Source: Phylloscopus collybita (Eukaryota; Chordata; Aves; Passeriformes; Phylloscopidae). Taken from it: 64,000 nucleotides of DNA. A program made the position numbers and the translations under genes. The stretch covers positions 1,899,501 to 1,963,500 of the forward strand of contig JAJNNQ010000100.1 in NCBI GenBank assembly GCA_027886175.1. The letters run 5' to 3'. The notes beneath the pieces are model-generated. The model made no database searches. It had not been told where the DNA came from and saw nothing but the letters and a program-made list of their open reading frames with translations. Below are positions 22,536 through 32,520 of this stretch, piece by piece (positions within the stretch are counted from its first letter, which is position 1; each line of letters starts with the position of its first letter).

Positions 22536-24310
22536 ATCTCCTGTAAATCTCCAGGAACAACAATCCCTTCCTCTGGAATACAGGAGGATTTTCAAGTGCA
22601 TTTCTTCACAGAGCTGCGAGTCCTGAAGGGACCGTGAGCTCGTCTGTGCTGACCTCCTGCACCACCCCAGCAATCCCATTTCCCCACTCACCCGGCTCCA
22701 TAAAACCCCCCAAAACCACATTAAAATCCTAAACCTGGGGTCCTGGCTGAGCACCCTGCCATGCAGGCCTGGTTTGAGGAGCGGCAGGGGACAGCAAATC
22801 CTCTGTGGCACTTCCATCACAAGCGCTGGGCCGCAGCCAAGGCAGAACGTGCTGGGCTCCAGCTCCCAGCTCGGATTCTCACTCTGTCTTATCCTTCTGT
22901 TTCCAAAGTTTTCTCTCTCAAAACCATCCCATAAATACCAAGTCACTCCATTTATTTTAGGGTTTTTTCTTCAGAAATGCAGTACATTAAGAGCTTTTCC
23001 ACCTCTTGCTCTCTTTTTTTTTTTTTTCCCAGCCCTTTTTTATAATAACTTCCACTTTTTGACATCCATTGGAAGAGAAACATAGGAACAAATCCCCCAT
23101 GGTTTGGTGAGGGACACGAGGATTCCCTTCTCACCCATCCCAGCACCCTCCTGAGCTCTCTCTGCCCTGTTGGGAGCTCATCCTGCCCTTCCCAAAGCCT
23201 TTATTCCCTTGGCAGTGCCAGCGGGAGCACCCCCCTACCCCAATCCCGGCTCCAGCTGTGTCCAAGCCCGTTTCCTTTCCATGGGCTGAGCTTTCCAAAG
23301 CCCCCAGAGCACCGGGCACAGCCCCTTGACCACCACCCTGCACCTCCCAGCCAAGGCTGAGCCGTGCAGAGCTCCAGCAGCAGGAATTTATCAGGACTCG
23401 GGGTCGCCGATGAGGGGATGGAACAAGAGCAAGCCAAGCTCACGGAGCCCCAGCACCAACCTCCCCGATTCCTGAGGGCTCCCTGATGAGGAATATTTTT
23501 ATTTCAGATGTCTCAGCCAGTTTTGGATCCTTTTGGTGCGGTTTCAGCCCGTAAAACACTAATTGTTCTCCTCAGATACACGGCCAGCCCTCCGGAAAAA
23601 ACACCCGGCTTCATTCCAGCTACCTTTGTCAAGCAAATCCTTCAAGCATGAGGCAACTTTTGCTTGACCTCCATTTAAGAAACGTCCACCAGAGCTCACA
23701 TTTGTCTCCAGAACCACAACTGGAACAGTTTACTGGGGCTTTCTCCTCCCCTGCAGGAAAACGGAGCCATCAAGGGATGCCTCACTCAGCTGTCAAGTCC
23801 AATCTCAGCGCTGAAGCCACAGCTGCTTCTCCCGGTATTTTCCAAGGAGAGAGGCAGGAAAACACAGAATTATCCATCAGTGCAGGGCACGGGGAGCAGA
23901 GAACTTGGGGCCAACCATCGCTCAGGAGCAGCTCTCCAGGAGCACGGGCATTGAGTGGGAATTGCTAAATAAAGCCCTCACGTTTCCCCAAGGAAGAACT
24001 CTCGGCTCCTTCACCCGGCAAATCCGGCTCTTAGGCCGAGTCATAACAACCCATAAAACTGACTCGCAGCCTTCCAGCAAACCCCTGCAGCTCCCAGGGG
24101 CAGGCTGAGCAGGCAAACCCCAGCCCACCACAGGGAGAAACAAGTCACCACGAGCCAGGGCTCCCAGTGCCACCCCATGACTCAACCCAGGCCAGCTGCT
24201 TTCATTCCCACCCAGCCTCAACCATCAAAGGCTGCGACAAATCCCGACTCTTCCCAACTTTCTTGCCCACCCAACAGCTATAAACATCCAGCGAGCCTCT
24301 CTGGTGAGTA
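22536..24310. other. Intergenic, no gene recognised
   Basis: Mixed sequence with a T run at about 23014-23027. Open frames up to 137 aa occur on both strands without family resemblance. Toward its right end CpG density rises into the next feature. Confidence 0.5.
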
Positions 24311-24765
24311 ATGGGAACAGAATCTGCTCCGTGGCAGCGCGAGCGCTGGCCGAGGGCTCTCTGGTGGATTTGGCCTCGCGCAAACGTGCAAACGTGATGT
24401 GATTTCCCACAAATGTTCCTGCCAGCGGGATTCTGCGCTCATCCCCAGCGGCTGGGGAGTAAACAGAGGAGCGCAAAAAAAAGCGGGTTTGGGATTGAAA
24501 AATATCCGCGGAGGGCGAGCACGTGAACGGGAGCGGGGCCCGATGCACGGGATCGGCTTCCCCGTGTTGGGAGAGAGGGAGAATTGGCCTCGATTCCCTC
24601 TCTCGACTTCTGCAGCCTCGTTGAGGAGAGGAAGCGGAGGTAACAATTCATAAACCAATAAAATCCCATCTGAAAACCATCCCGGGGCGCTGCGGTGGCG
24701 GCACGCGCCAGGACGCGGCGGTGATGGAAGGGCCGGGGGGCTCGGCCTGACAGGAGCATGAAAGG
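24311..24765. promoter_or_regulatory. CpG-rich, island-like region
   Basis: This is the most CpG-dense stretch in the window, with GCGCGAGCGCTGGCCGAG at about 24338 and GGCACGCGCCAGGACGCGGC at about 24700. Between these lie TTCCCAC (RBPJ-like), AACGTGCAAACGTGATGTG, and the AT-rich pocket ATTCATAAACCAATAAAATC with a CCAAT box. GGTGAGTAA at about 24302 resembles a splice donor, but no exon could be supported. It could be a promoter or an enhancer CpG island. Confidence 0.4.
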
Positions 24766-24924
24766 ATTTCAGACACTGGAGCCACGGGGATGGCTCGGGG
24801 GTCACACCCGGGGCTGCTCCTCCTGACAGGCTCCGTCTGGGATCAGGAACAGCTGGGAAGAGGATTGAGTTACACAGGCACGGGGCAGAGACGCCCAGGT
24901 GCTCAATCCGGCCTCACCGCGCGC

Positions 24925-25707
24925 TCCAGGATAAAGATCCCGGGTTTTCCAAGGCCTCCATGGACCTCCAGTCCCTCTGCACAACAGAATCCCTGCTTCC
25001 CAAGGCCCTCACCATGACCTTTGGGAACAACTGGGATAAAGATCCTGGGATTTGCAAGGCCTCTATTCCGTTCACTTCGCACAACAGAATCCCTGCTTCC
25101 CAGGGCCCTCACCACGAGCTTTGGGAACAACTGGGATAAAGATCCTGGGATTTGCAAGGCCTCTATTCCGTTCACTTTGCACAACAGAATCCCTGCTTCC
25201 CAGGGCCCTCACCACGAGCTGTGGGAACAACTGGGATAAAGATCCTGGGATTTTCCAAGGCCTCCATGAACCCCTCAGTTCACTCCATACGATATCCCTG
25301 TTTCCAGGGCCCTCACCACACAACCCAGGAGCAACTGGGAATAAAGATCCTGGGTTTTTGGGAGCCCTCCGTTCTGTTCACTCAACAAAATCCCTCTTTC
25401 CAAGGGCCCTCACCATGAGCTTTGGGAACAACTGGGATAAAGATCCTGGGATTTGCAAGGCCTCTATTCTGTTCACTCCGCACAACAGAATCCCTGCTTC
25501 CCAGGGCCCTCACCATGACCTTTGGGAACAACTGGAATGAAAATCCCAAGTTTTCCACTCACCCTGCACAACAACATCGCTGTTTCCAAGGGCCCTCACC
25601 ACATGATCCAGGAGCAACTGGGAATAAAGATCCTGGCTTTTCCAAGGCCTGCAAGAATCTCAATTCACTCTGCACAATATCCCTGTTTCCAAAGGCCCCA
25701 TCGCCTC
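24925..25707. repeat. Minisatellite, about 100-bp unit x 8
   Basis: Each unit holds ATAAAGATCCTGGGATTT, GCAAGGCCTCTATTC, CACAACAGAATCCCTGCTTC and CAGGGCCCTCACCA. TTGGGAACAACTGGGATAAA starts at 25021, 25121 and 25221, exactly 100 bp apart. Later spacings are about 104, 97, 100 and 86. Two unit classes exist: one with CTTTGGGAACAACTGGGAT and one with CCAGGAGCAACTGGGAAT (near 25326 and 25608). Confidence 0.95.
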
Positions 25708-26525
25708 CTCCTGCAATTCAAATCTGGGATGCCAGTGGGTAAAACACAGAGCCCAGACCTCCAAAAGTAAAGTTCAAATCCAAGCACAGCACAAATATTC
25801 CAGCATTAAAACCTTCAGGAAGTGGCATTCAACGGGAAAACAGCAAAGAAATGCAATGAAAGCAATGCAGTACCTGGTGCAGGTGTTCAGGAGGTGAATT
25901 CCCACAGTGTGGAGTCAATAATCCTGGCTGGAAAAAGAGGGAAGGAAAATTAATATTCTGTTAACATTTGAAATAAAGATATTTTCTATTTGAATAAAAT
26001 AATTAACTCATTAATTTAATTTATAAATATAATAGTATATATAATTTATAATTTATAAATATAACTCATTTAATTAAAGCTGTCAACACTTTGATTTATT
26101 AAGTAGTAGAGACTTTGGGTTGTATTTTTCTTTACACCAGGAACTTCTGATAATAATAATAATAATAATTCTGAATTATTAATAATAATTAATGGTTATT
26201 AATAATAATTAATGGTTATTAATAATTCTGCCTCCTTTTATTCTCTAAAAATAGTTCATTCTAATAAGTAAAAGGCTTGGAGGACAAATCTGGAACCGTC
26301 TCGAAGGAATCCTTTTCTATGGAAGTTACATGGACAAGTTCCTTCAGCAGCTGATTCCTTCAGACACCAAATCAGAGAATTTTTTGGGAATACAAATATT
26401 AGGAATGACCACATATCTCATTAACTCCACAGAACTCCAGAAAAACCTTCAGGAAAGACCATTTTATCTTCACTTTCTCAGTTAAATAAAATAAAATTAA
26501 CATTTAAACACCTAAAAGTTCAGGA
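25708..26525. other. Intergenic, AT-rich
   Basis: No gene recognised. 25940-26230 is strongly AT-rich and includes the (TAA)n-like stretch listed separately. The rest is unique AT-leaning sequence. Confidence 0.5.
26148..26228. repeat. (TAA)n-like microsatellite
   Basis: GATAATAATAATAATAATAA followed by degenerate TTAATAATAATTAATGG units repeated twice. Confidence 0.85.
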
Positions 26526-26583
26526 CACGCTTGGCCTCAGTGACCTTAAAGGTCTTTTCCAATCTAAATGATTCTGTAATTCC
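26526..26583 (+). mobile_element. CR1 LINE terminal remnant
   Basis: CTTGGCCTCAGTGACCTTAA, then AGGTCTTTTCCAATCTAAAT and GATTCTGTAATTCC, is the plus-oriented terminus of the CR1 type ending in GATTCTRTGATTC. Confidence 0.75.
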
Positions 26584-26738
26584 ACAGTTGTCATTCCCAG
26601 TGTTCTCCATTGGCCCTGACAACTTAAAAACCAACCAGGTTCATCAGAGCAGCAAGAACAAGGTCCAAAACCCAAATGCCACTAAAATCCCAAGAAATCT
26701 TTTCCCATTAGAGCCAACCTTGACCTTTCCAATGCAGT

Positions 26739-26883
26739 GAGGGGACACATCCCTGGCAGTGCTCCAGGCCGGGATGGACGGGCTTGGAGCAGCCTGGGAC
26801 AGTGGAAGGTGTCCCTGCCCACGGCAGGGGTGGGACTGGAGGGGTTTTAAGGTCCCTTCCCACCCAGCCCATTCCATGATCTC
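26739..26883 (+). mobile_element. CR1 LINE 3'-end fragment
   Basis: GGGCTTGGAGCAGCCTGGGA, CAGTGGAAGGTGTCCCTGCC, GGTTTTAAGGTCCCTTCCCA and CCCAGCCCATTCCATGATCT give a continuous plus-strand CR1 tail of about 145 bp. Confidence 0.9.
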
Positions 26884-27059
26884 ACCCAGAACCACAGCTC
26901 TTGGGAAACGAGCCAAGCACCCCCCTCCGCTCCCTCATTTATGACAAATCCCTGATTTTCTGGGAACAGCTCCTGATTCCAGGGCTGGCAGAGCTGCAGA
27001 TCCTCTGGGCTGGGGAATCCCAGAGCGGCCTTTGCTCCTCCACACCCGCCCGGGGAGCA

Positions 27060-27633
27060 CCGAGGGCACGGCAGGTCCTACCAGGGTCAGACACATCCAG
27101 AGGGGAACAAGGGCACAGCAGGTCCTGTCAGGGTCACAGACACATCCAGAGGGGAACAAGGGCAGGGCAGGTCCTGCCAGGGTCAGACACATCCAGAGGG
27201 GAACAAGGGCACGGCAGGTCCTGTCAGGATCACAGACACATCCAAAGGGGAAAAAGGGCATGGCAGGTCCTGTCAGGGTCACAGACACATCCAGAGGGGA
27301 ACGAGGGCATGGCAGGTCCTGCCAGGGTCAGACACATCCAGAGGGGAACGAGGGCAGGGCAGGTCCTGCCAGGGTCACAGACACATCCAGAGGGGAACAA
27401 GGGCAGGGCAGGTCCTGCCAGGGTCAGACACATCCAAAGGGGAACGAGGGCATGGCAGGTCCTATCAGGGTCAGACACATCCAGAGGGGAACAAGGGCAT
27501 GGCAGGTCCTGCCAGGATCAGACACATCCAGAGGGGAACGAGGGCAGGGCAGGTCCTGTCAGGGTCAGACACATCCAAAGGGGAATGAGGGCAGGGCAGG
27601 TCCTGCCAGGGTCAGACACATCCAGAGGGGAAC
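27060..27633. repeat. Minisatellite, 47/49-bp unit x 12
   Basis: CACATCCAGAGGGGAACAAG and close variants occur twelve times from about 27092 to 27617. Units come in a shorter form (CAGGGTCAGACACATCC, about 47 bp) and a longer form with two extra bases (CAGGGTCACAGACACATCC, about 49 bp), interspersed. No stop codons arise in two plus-strand frames, so long open frames (up to 287 aa) cross it; these are repeat artefacts. Confidence 0.95.
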
Positions 27634-28212
27634 GTGCCTCCCCAACCCTGCTGCCCCATCAGGGAATTCCCTCTCACACTCTGTCACAGCATCCAAACAA
27701 CATCAAGCATCCCCTGGAATCACGGCCAGGGTTTGGAATGCTCCAAGGAATGCTCAGGATATAAATATTTATGGGGCTTGATGAACTGCAGCCCTGCACT
27801 AATGAAAGCAAGGCTGGAGAAATGAGCCCGGACTGTCCTTTGCCCAAAAGGAGGGGGATTGCAGTGTAAATATTCCTGCTCCATGAAACAATTCCCACTC
27901 CACGGCAGGGCCAGCACACACAGCACATCAACAGCAGGGAATCTGCTCCTGGAGCTGCAGAGGGTCCTGCAAGCCTGGGCCAGCAGTGCCCAGGTGTGCA
28001 GATAGCACCAGAACATCTGGACTGTGCTAATCCCCAAGCACAGCTGGGATTTCAATCCCATTTCCCTTGGTCTGTCCAAGGCACAGACACAGGGAGGAAA
28101 ACCCCTCTGGGAAGGGGGGGATGGCACCTGGAGGGTGCAGGAGGTGAGCACAGGGAACCCTCCTGCTCTGGGGTCAGCAGGGGAAGGAGGGGACCCTTCC
28201 CTTCTGTCCTCA
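27634..28212. other. Intergenic, no gene recognised
   Basis: Unique sequence between an array and a CR1 piece. The 187-aa minus frame (27720-28283) does not resemble a known protein. Confidence 0.5.
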
Positions 28213-28372
28213 GGTGAGACCCCAGGTCTGGGAACTCCAACATCAGCACCTGGAGCTGCTGGAGCCAGTCCAGAGGAAGCCAAGGAGAAGCTATGAAGGT
28301 TGGAGCTCCTCTGGAGCCAGGCTGGGAGAGCTGGGGGTGTTCAGCTGATCCAGGGAGAGCCCAGAGCCCCTG
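28213..28372 (+). mobile_element. CR1 LINE internal fragment (end of ORF2)
   Basis: GGTGAGACCCCAGGTCTGGG, CAGCACCTGGAGCTGCTGGA, GCCAGTCCAGAGGAAGCCAA and GGGGGTGTTCAGCTGATCCA match the region of avian CR1 at the 3' end of the reverse-transcriptase ORF. It has frame-disrupting differences and is cut off at the start of the following minisatellite, so the true element end is missing. Confidence 0.8.
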
Positions 28373-28380
28373 CCAGGGCT

Positions 28381-28703
28381 CTGGATCCACTCTGAGCAGA
28401 TAAAAGCACATCCCATGTGCTCTGGATCCATTCTGGGAGCAGATAAAAGCACATCCCACGTGCTCTGGATCCATTCTGGGAGCAGATAAAAGCACATCCC
28501 ACGTGCTCTGGATCCACTCTGAGCAGATAAAAGCACATCCCACGTGCTCTGGATCCACTCTGAGCAGATAAAAGCACATCCCACGTGCTCTGGATCCACT
28601 CTGAGCAGATAAAAGCACATCCCACGTGCTCTGGATCCACTCTGAGCAGATAAAAGCACATCCCACGTGCTCTGGATCCATTCTGGGAGCAGATAAAAGC
28701 CAC
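28381..28703. repeat. Minisatellite, 41/43-bp unit x 8
   Basis: CTGGATCCACTCTGAGCAGA starts at 28381, 28508, 28549, 28590 and 28631. The two-base-longer CTGGATCCATTCTGGGAGCA form starts at 28422, 28465 and 28672. Every unit contains AGATAAAAGC, and six contain CACGTG at the unit junction. It begins within 10 bp of the CR1 fragment. Confidence 0.96.
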
Positions 28704-29370
28704 ACTGCAGTGGAGGCTCCACCTCAGCCACTGGGGCAGAATCTGGGTCAGCCTGATCCCCTGGGAACGCCGGGATGAGCCAGGGATGCTTCCCAAGGGC
28801 TTCTGGATCAAAACCTCTGGCAGGGTTTTTACAGCAGAGCTGGCAGCCACCACCTCCTGCAGCTCCATCCTCTCCCCAGGCCTCCACGGGCCAAGAGTTA
28901 CACTTGGAAAAGGCTCGGAGCCCTTTGGAAAAACAAGGCTGTGCCCTTAGCCAGAGGGAAAGCAGAATAATGGGATTATCCTCAGCTCCAGCACTCCCAA
29001 CACCCCAGGGCTCCTCTCCTGGCAGGTGGGGACATTCCAGCCCCTCCAGGTCCTGGCTGCAGATCCAGGAGCCACCAGCTGAGATCCCTGTTTTGGGCAG
29101 GAAGTTTTCCTGTGGCACTCGATTTAAGCAGGACCATCTTTGCTGGCTGGGACTGAAGTTTTTCATCCCAGATTTTTTTTTTTTTGGGGATTGGGGCTCA
29201 GAACATGGTTCCTCTTGGCTGCATGGAAGGAACTTGATGTTTTCTGCCCAATCCACAGGGACTGGGATTAATTCTGACAATATTTGGTGGAACAGAATCC
29301 CAGGTCCAGCATGATCCCTCCGCTGCCTCCAGAGGGATGGAGGGAGGCAGAGTGCTGGGAGGGGGAGCCT
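28704..29370. other. Intergenic, no gene recognised
   Basis: Unique sequence crossed by a 430-aa minus-strand frame (28291-29583) whose right half is this region and whose left half is the minisatellite. No family resemblance. A T run lies at about 29171-29184. Confidence 0.5.
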
Positions 29371-29558
29371 TTCCTCTCCAAAAACCTCATGTTTTGACTC
29401 CATTCCATTCAAAAAAGGGAAAAAAAAAAATCCCTCCAACACCAAAGGAACAAACCCTCGTTCTCCAAGGTCTTGTTTGCATTCCTGTGTGGAACTCAAC
29501 CACTCTGGGTCTGCACAAAGCCCAGCTTTTGTCTTCTGGGCATTTTTAACTTTCCCTC
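29371..29558 (-). repeat. Inverted repeat arm 1
   Basis: Its reverse complement matches 31203-31406 at high identity over nearly its whole length. Shared strings, in arm-2 orientation, are AAGCTGGGCTTTGT, CAAGACCTTGGAGA, CTCCTTTGGTGTTGGAGGG (one difference) and TTTTTTGAATGGAATGGAGT. The arms are separated by about 1.6 kb. Confidence 0.9.
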
Positions 29559-30009
29559 CACCAGCATTCCCATCCCAAGGCACAGGTGGAGCTTCCAGCA
29601 GGAGGAATTACAGAGCCAGGAAGGGTCTGGAGCCCTGCAGCCCCAGGGAGGAGTTGCCTGCTTCCCACAGGGATAAAAACCCCTCTGATTCCAAAGACAA
29701 TTCCTCAGTTTTAGCCTCCATAAAGACAAAAGAATTCCAGCATAACCTCTCCTTCCTTCCTGCAGCTTCACCTGGGAAAACTGGGATCCAGCTCCATCCC
29801 ACCAGAGCTTCCCACCCTCCTCCCTCTCCCAGGGCCAGAGCTTTTGGGGTGGATTTGGGCAGACGCAGGTTTGGACCCTGGGGAGGCCCTGCCCTGGGGC
29901 AGACAAAGGCAGGAAAAGGGATGGGGATGGAAGAGAAGGACAACATTCCCTGATTTTAGAAATTTTATGGCAGCTGGGAGCGTAAATTTGGAAATTCTGC
30001 TGTTCCAGT
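29559..30009. other. Intergenic between inverted arms (left part)
   Basis: Unique sequence. Overlapping open frames of 136-158 aa on both strands match nothing known. Confidence 0.5.
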
Positions 30010-30190
30010 GTGGCTTTTCAATCCCTGCAGGAATGGGAAATCCATCACTGCCCTAGGAAGTTGTGCCAGCCTGGCCAACCCTTCTGGGCAAGAATTTACC
30101 CCCAAAAATCCAACCCAAACCTCCCCTGGCACAACCCAGGGCAGGCTCCTCTCGTCCTGCCCCTGTTTCCTGGGAGCAGAGCCTGACTGA
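30010..30190 (-). mobile_element. CR1 LINE fragment
   Basis: The plus strand reads CACTGCCCTAGGAAGTTGTG, 'CCAACCCAAACCTCCCCTGG' with CACAAC, and CTCCTCTCGTCCTGCCCCTG with 'TTTCCTGGGAGCAGAGCCTGA'. This is the minus orientation of the CR1 region upstream of the terminal tail (the block with TTGTGCCAGGGGAGGTTT on the sense strand). Neither true end is present. Confidence 0.82.
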
Positions 30191-31202
30191 GGGGAAGTTT
30201 CACCTCATGTGAGCAAGAAATCAAATCCTGAAGGGGAACCTCCCCCCAAGCCCACCAAACCCAAGGATCAGGTGGCTGCAGCCACATCCCCACCCTGGAT
30301 TTAGCAAACTTTTCCCCTTTGCATCGTTCCATGCCCATTTGGCTCCACGTGTCTCTGATCCAGGATCTTCTCCAGAGCCTGCAGTCTCTCCCTGGATGAG
30401 GCATTTATCTCCAAACCCAAATAAAGCACATTTTTAGGCAGGGCCATTGCATGGGAAAGATGTACTTCGAGTGAACAGCTTGAATTAATGAGCCAGTAAA
30501 ACTTAAACTGACCTTTTTTTGTAGTTCTTGGCATTAAAGGGAGCATCAAACTTCCCTTTTTTCTTGTTGTTGGAATGGCAGAAATGGGTGAATAGGGCTC
30601 AGTTATGGTATCAAGTGATGCATTTCAGGTTTGCTGTCAAACAAATAGAAATTAAAAAAAAAAAACCTTTTCTCTCAGAGAGCCTTTTACTGGCTGATAA
30701 ACAGGATAATTAGATTTTAACTGGGCTGCCCACAAAGAACCAGCATTCCAACCATCCCCTGCCTCCTTCCCAGCTCAAAAGGCTTTGCAGGGAGAAGCAG
30801 GAAAAAAGGAGGAACCATTAAAATCCCATTTCAACAGAATCCTTGTGTTTCTCAGAGCAAGGCCATTAAAAGATGCACTGATACCTCCAGGATTGGGTTC
30901 CTCCATTTGGGGAAAATGGGATGTTCATTTATCAGGGCTGGGCTGCAACCTGATCCTAAATAAAACCCATTGATTTCCACCTTTCCACCGGGATGCTGAG
31001 CCAGCTGTGCTGCAGATGTGCTGCTCCTGCAGCCCTGGCAGTGCCCCCGCTGCCATCCTGAGTTTTGGGGGACTCCTTCTGCACATCCCAGGGGAGATTT
31101 GCTCCCAGCAGGGAGGGCTGGAGCTCAGCAGCTCCATGGAAAAGCTGCCAGGACTTGGATCCACACAGGATGAGCCAGGTCCTGCTCCTGCCCATCTGTG
31201 CA
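30191..31202. other. Intergenic between inverted arms (right part)
   Basis: No gene recognised. AT-leaning at 30470-30720, with an A run at about 30654-30664. Confidence 0.5.
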
Positions 31203-31406
31203 GGGAGAGAAAGTTAAAAATGCCCAAAAAACAAAAGCTGGGCTTTGTACAGACCCAGAGCTCCATGCAGGAATGAAAACAAGACCTTGGAGAGCGAGGG
31301 TTTGCTCCTTTGGTGTTGGAGGGTTTTTTTTGGTTGTTTTTTCTTTTCTTTTTCCCCTTTTTTGAATGGAATGGAGTCAAAACATGAGATTTTTGGAGAT
31401 GAAAGC
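31203..31406 (+). repeat. Inverted repeat arm 2
   Basis: Partner of 29371-29558 in opposite orientation. It differs mainly by an extra T/G-rich stretch (31323-31358) where arm 1 has a short A run. The pair may be two copies of an unnamed dispersed repeat or a local inverted duplication. Confidence 0.9.
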
Positions 31407-32060
31407 TCTGAATCCTCCCCTTCCACTTCTCCCCCTGAGATCCCCGAGCACTCCAGGTGCCAATAAATCAATGAATGCCCTTTCCAGCTTCCAGTGGTGG
31501 CACTGCACCCTGCCAGCCAAGGGTGAGCTTAAACCCTGGACTGGTTTCACTCCCAACACCCAACCCAGCAACGCCACCCCGAGCAGGGGACAGGATTCCC
31601 AAATCTCTGCCTCCAGCCAGGCCTGGCCCCTCTCCAGCAGCAAATTCCTTCACCAAACACAGAATTTTTACTTTTCCACCCCCCAATTTTTATTTTTTTT
31701 TATTATTTTCCATTAGGAAGGAAGTGGGTGCCTTGGGATAAAGAAGCAGAATTTTCCAGTTAGGAAAACAAACCCATCCCACTTCCTAAAGCAGATGACA
31801 GCTGTGGGCAACCATCAAGGAGACACCAGCTCCTGCTTCCCCTCGATGCCTTAAGGTTTATTTTTGATCTTTTTCAGGTTCTGTGCTGCCCAGGGGTGCA
31901 GCTCTCAGCCTCACATTCAGGGTCACTCAGCTCTGCACAGAGCAGGGACACAAAACAAATCCTGCTCCTGCTGCACACCAAGGACAACTCTCAGCCCAAC
32001 TGCACAAACAAGGGTGGCTGGAGGGAGGGACAAGGATGGGACTTCATCATCTGAAGCTGT
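31407..32060. other. Intergenic, no gene recognised
   Basis: Unique sequence with a T-rich stretch at 31676-31710. It could contain the 5' part of the LTR-like element suspected downstream, but no LTR start could be fixed. Confidence 0.4.
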
Positions 32061-32145
32061 AATTGGACATTACAATTCATTTCTATTAATTGGACATTAC
32101 AATTAATTTAAATTAATTGGACATTACAATTAATTTCAATTAAAC
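32061..32145. repeat. Tandem repeat, 27-bp unit x 3
   Basis: AATTGGACATTACAATT begins at 32061, 32088 and 32115, each followed by AT-only filler (CATTTCTATT, AATTTAAATT, AATTTCAATT). Confidence 0.92.
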
Positions 32146-32198
32146 CCCAATATGCAGATGGACCAAAGCTTATCAAAGTGTGAGGCCTCATGACCGGG

Positions 32199-32402
32199 CG
32201 GCCATTTTGGGTCCATTTTGGGACCATTTTAGGTCCATTTTGTGACCATTTTGGGTCCATTTTGTGACCATTTTGGGTCCATTTTGGGTCCATTTTGTGA
32301 CCATTTTTAGGTCCATTTTTAGGTCCATTTTTAGGTCCATTTTGTGACTATTTTAGGTCCATTTTGGGTCCATTTTGTGACCATTTTTAGGTCCATTTTG
32401 GG
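32199..32402. repeat. Minisatellite, 11-12-bp unit x about 18
   Basis: Alternating GGTCCATTTTG and TGACCATTTTG units with occasional extra T (CCATTTTTA). All are variants of one 11-mer. It lies directly between the 27-bp repeat and an LTR-like end. Confidence 0.95.
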
Positions 32403-32520
32403 TGTAGCCCTTGCCAGGCTCTTATCCTGCCCAAGGTGAATCTTTAAAGGCCTTTTAATAAATATCTGCTTTATTCTCTGGCTCCGTCCAGTCCCTGTTC
32501 CAGGTCAGCCTCAAGACCTC
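32403..32520 (+). mobile_element. LTR-like 3' end (R-U5) of an avian endogenous retrovirus
   Basis: Downstream of the 11-bp array comes CCTTTTAATAAATATCTGCT, a poly(A) signal in a compact T-rich setting, then TTTATTCTCTGGCTCC and CTGTTCCAGGTCAGCCTCAA, ending near CTCA. This layout, and the GGTCAGCCTCAAG-type ending, resemble R-U5 of passerine ERV LTRs. No primer-binding site or internal gene follows, so it would be a solo or truncated LTR. Its 5' boundary and target-site duplication were not found. The tandem repeats to the left may lie in its U3. Confidence 0.45.

Noticed and set aside
26901..27781. 287- and 249-aa repetitive open frames
   Set aside because: Produced by the 47/49-bp minisatellite in two overlapping frames; unit length changes shift the frame, which a real protein repeat would not tolerate.
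28381..28703. CRISPR-like array (short repeats at regular spacing)
   Set aside because: There are no distinct spacers: the whole unit is repeated. The host is a vertebrate. The same applies to the arrays at 11302, 24925, 27060, 44841, 50262 and 62661.
28291..29583. 430-aa minus-strand open frame
   Set aside because: Its C-terminal half is the 41/43-bp minisatellite read in frame. The rest is unique sequence without recognisable domains and is crossed by plus-strand frames.
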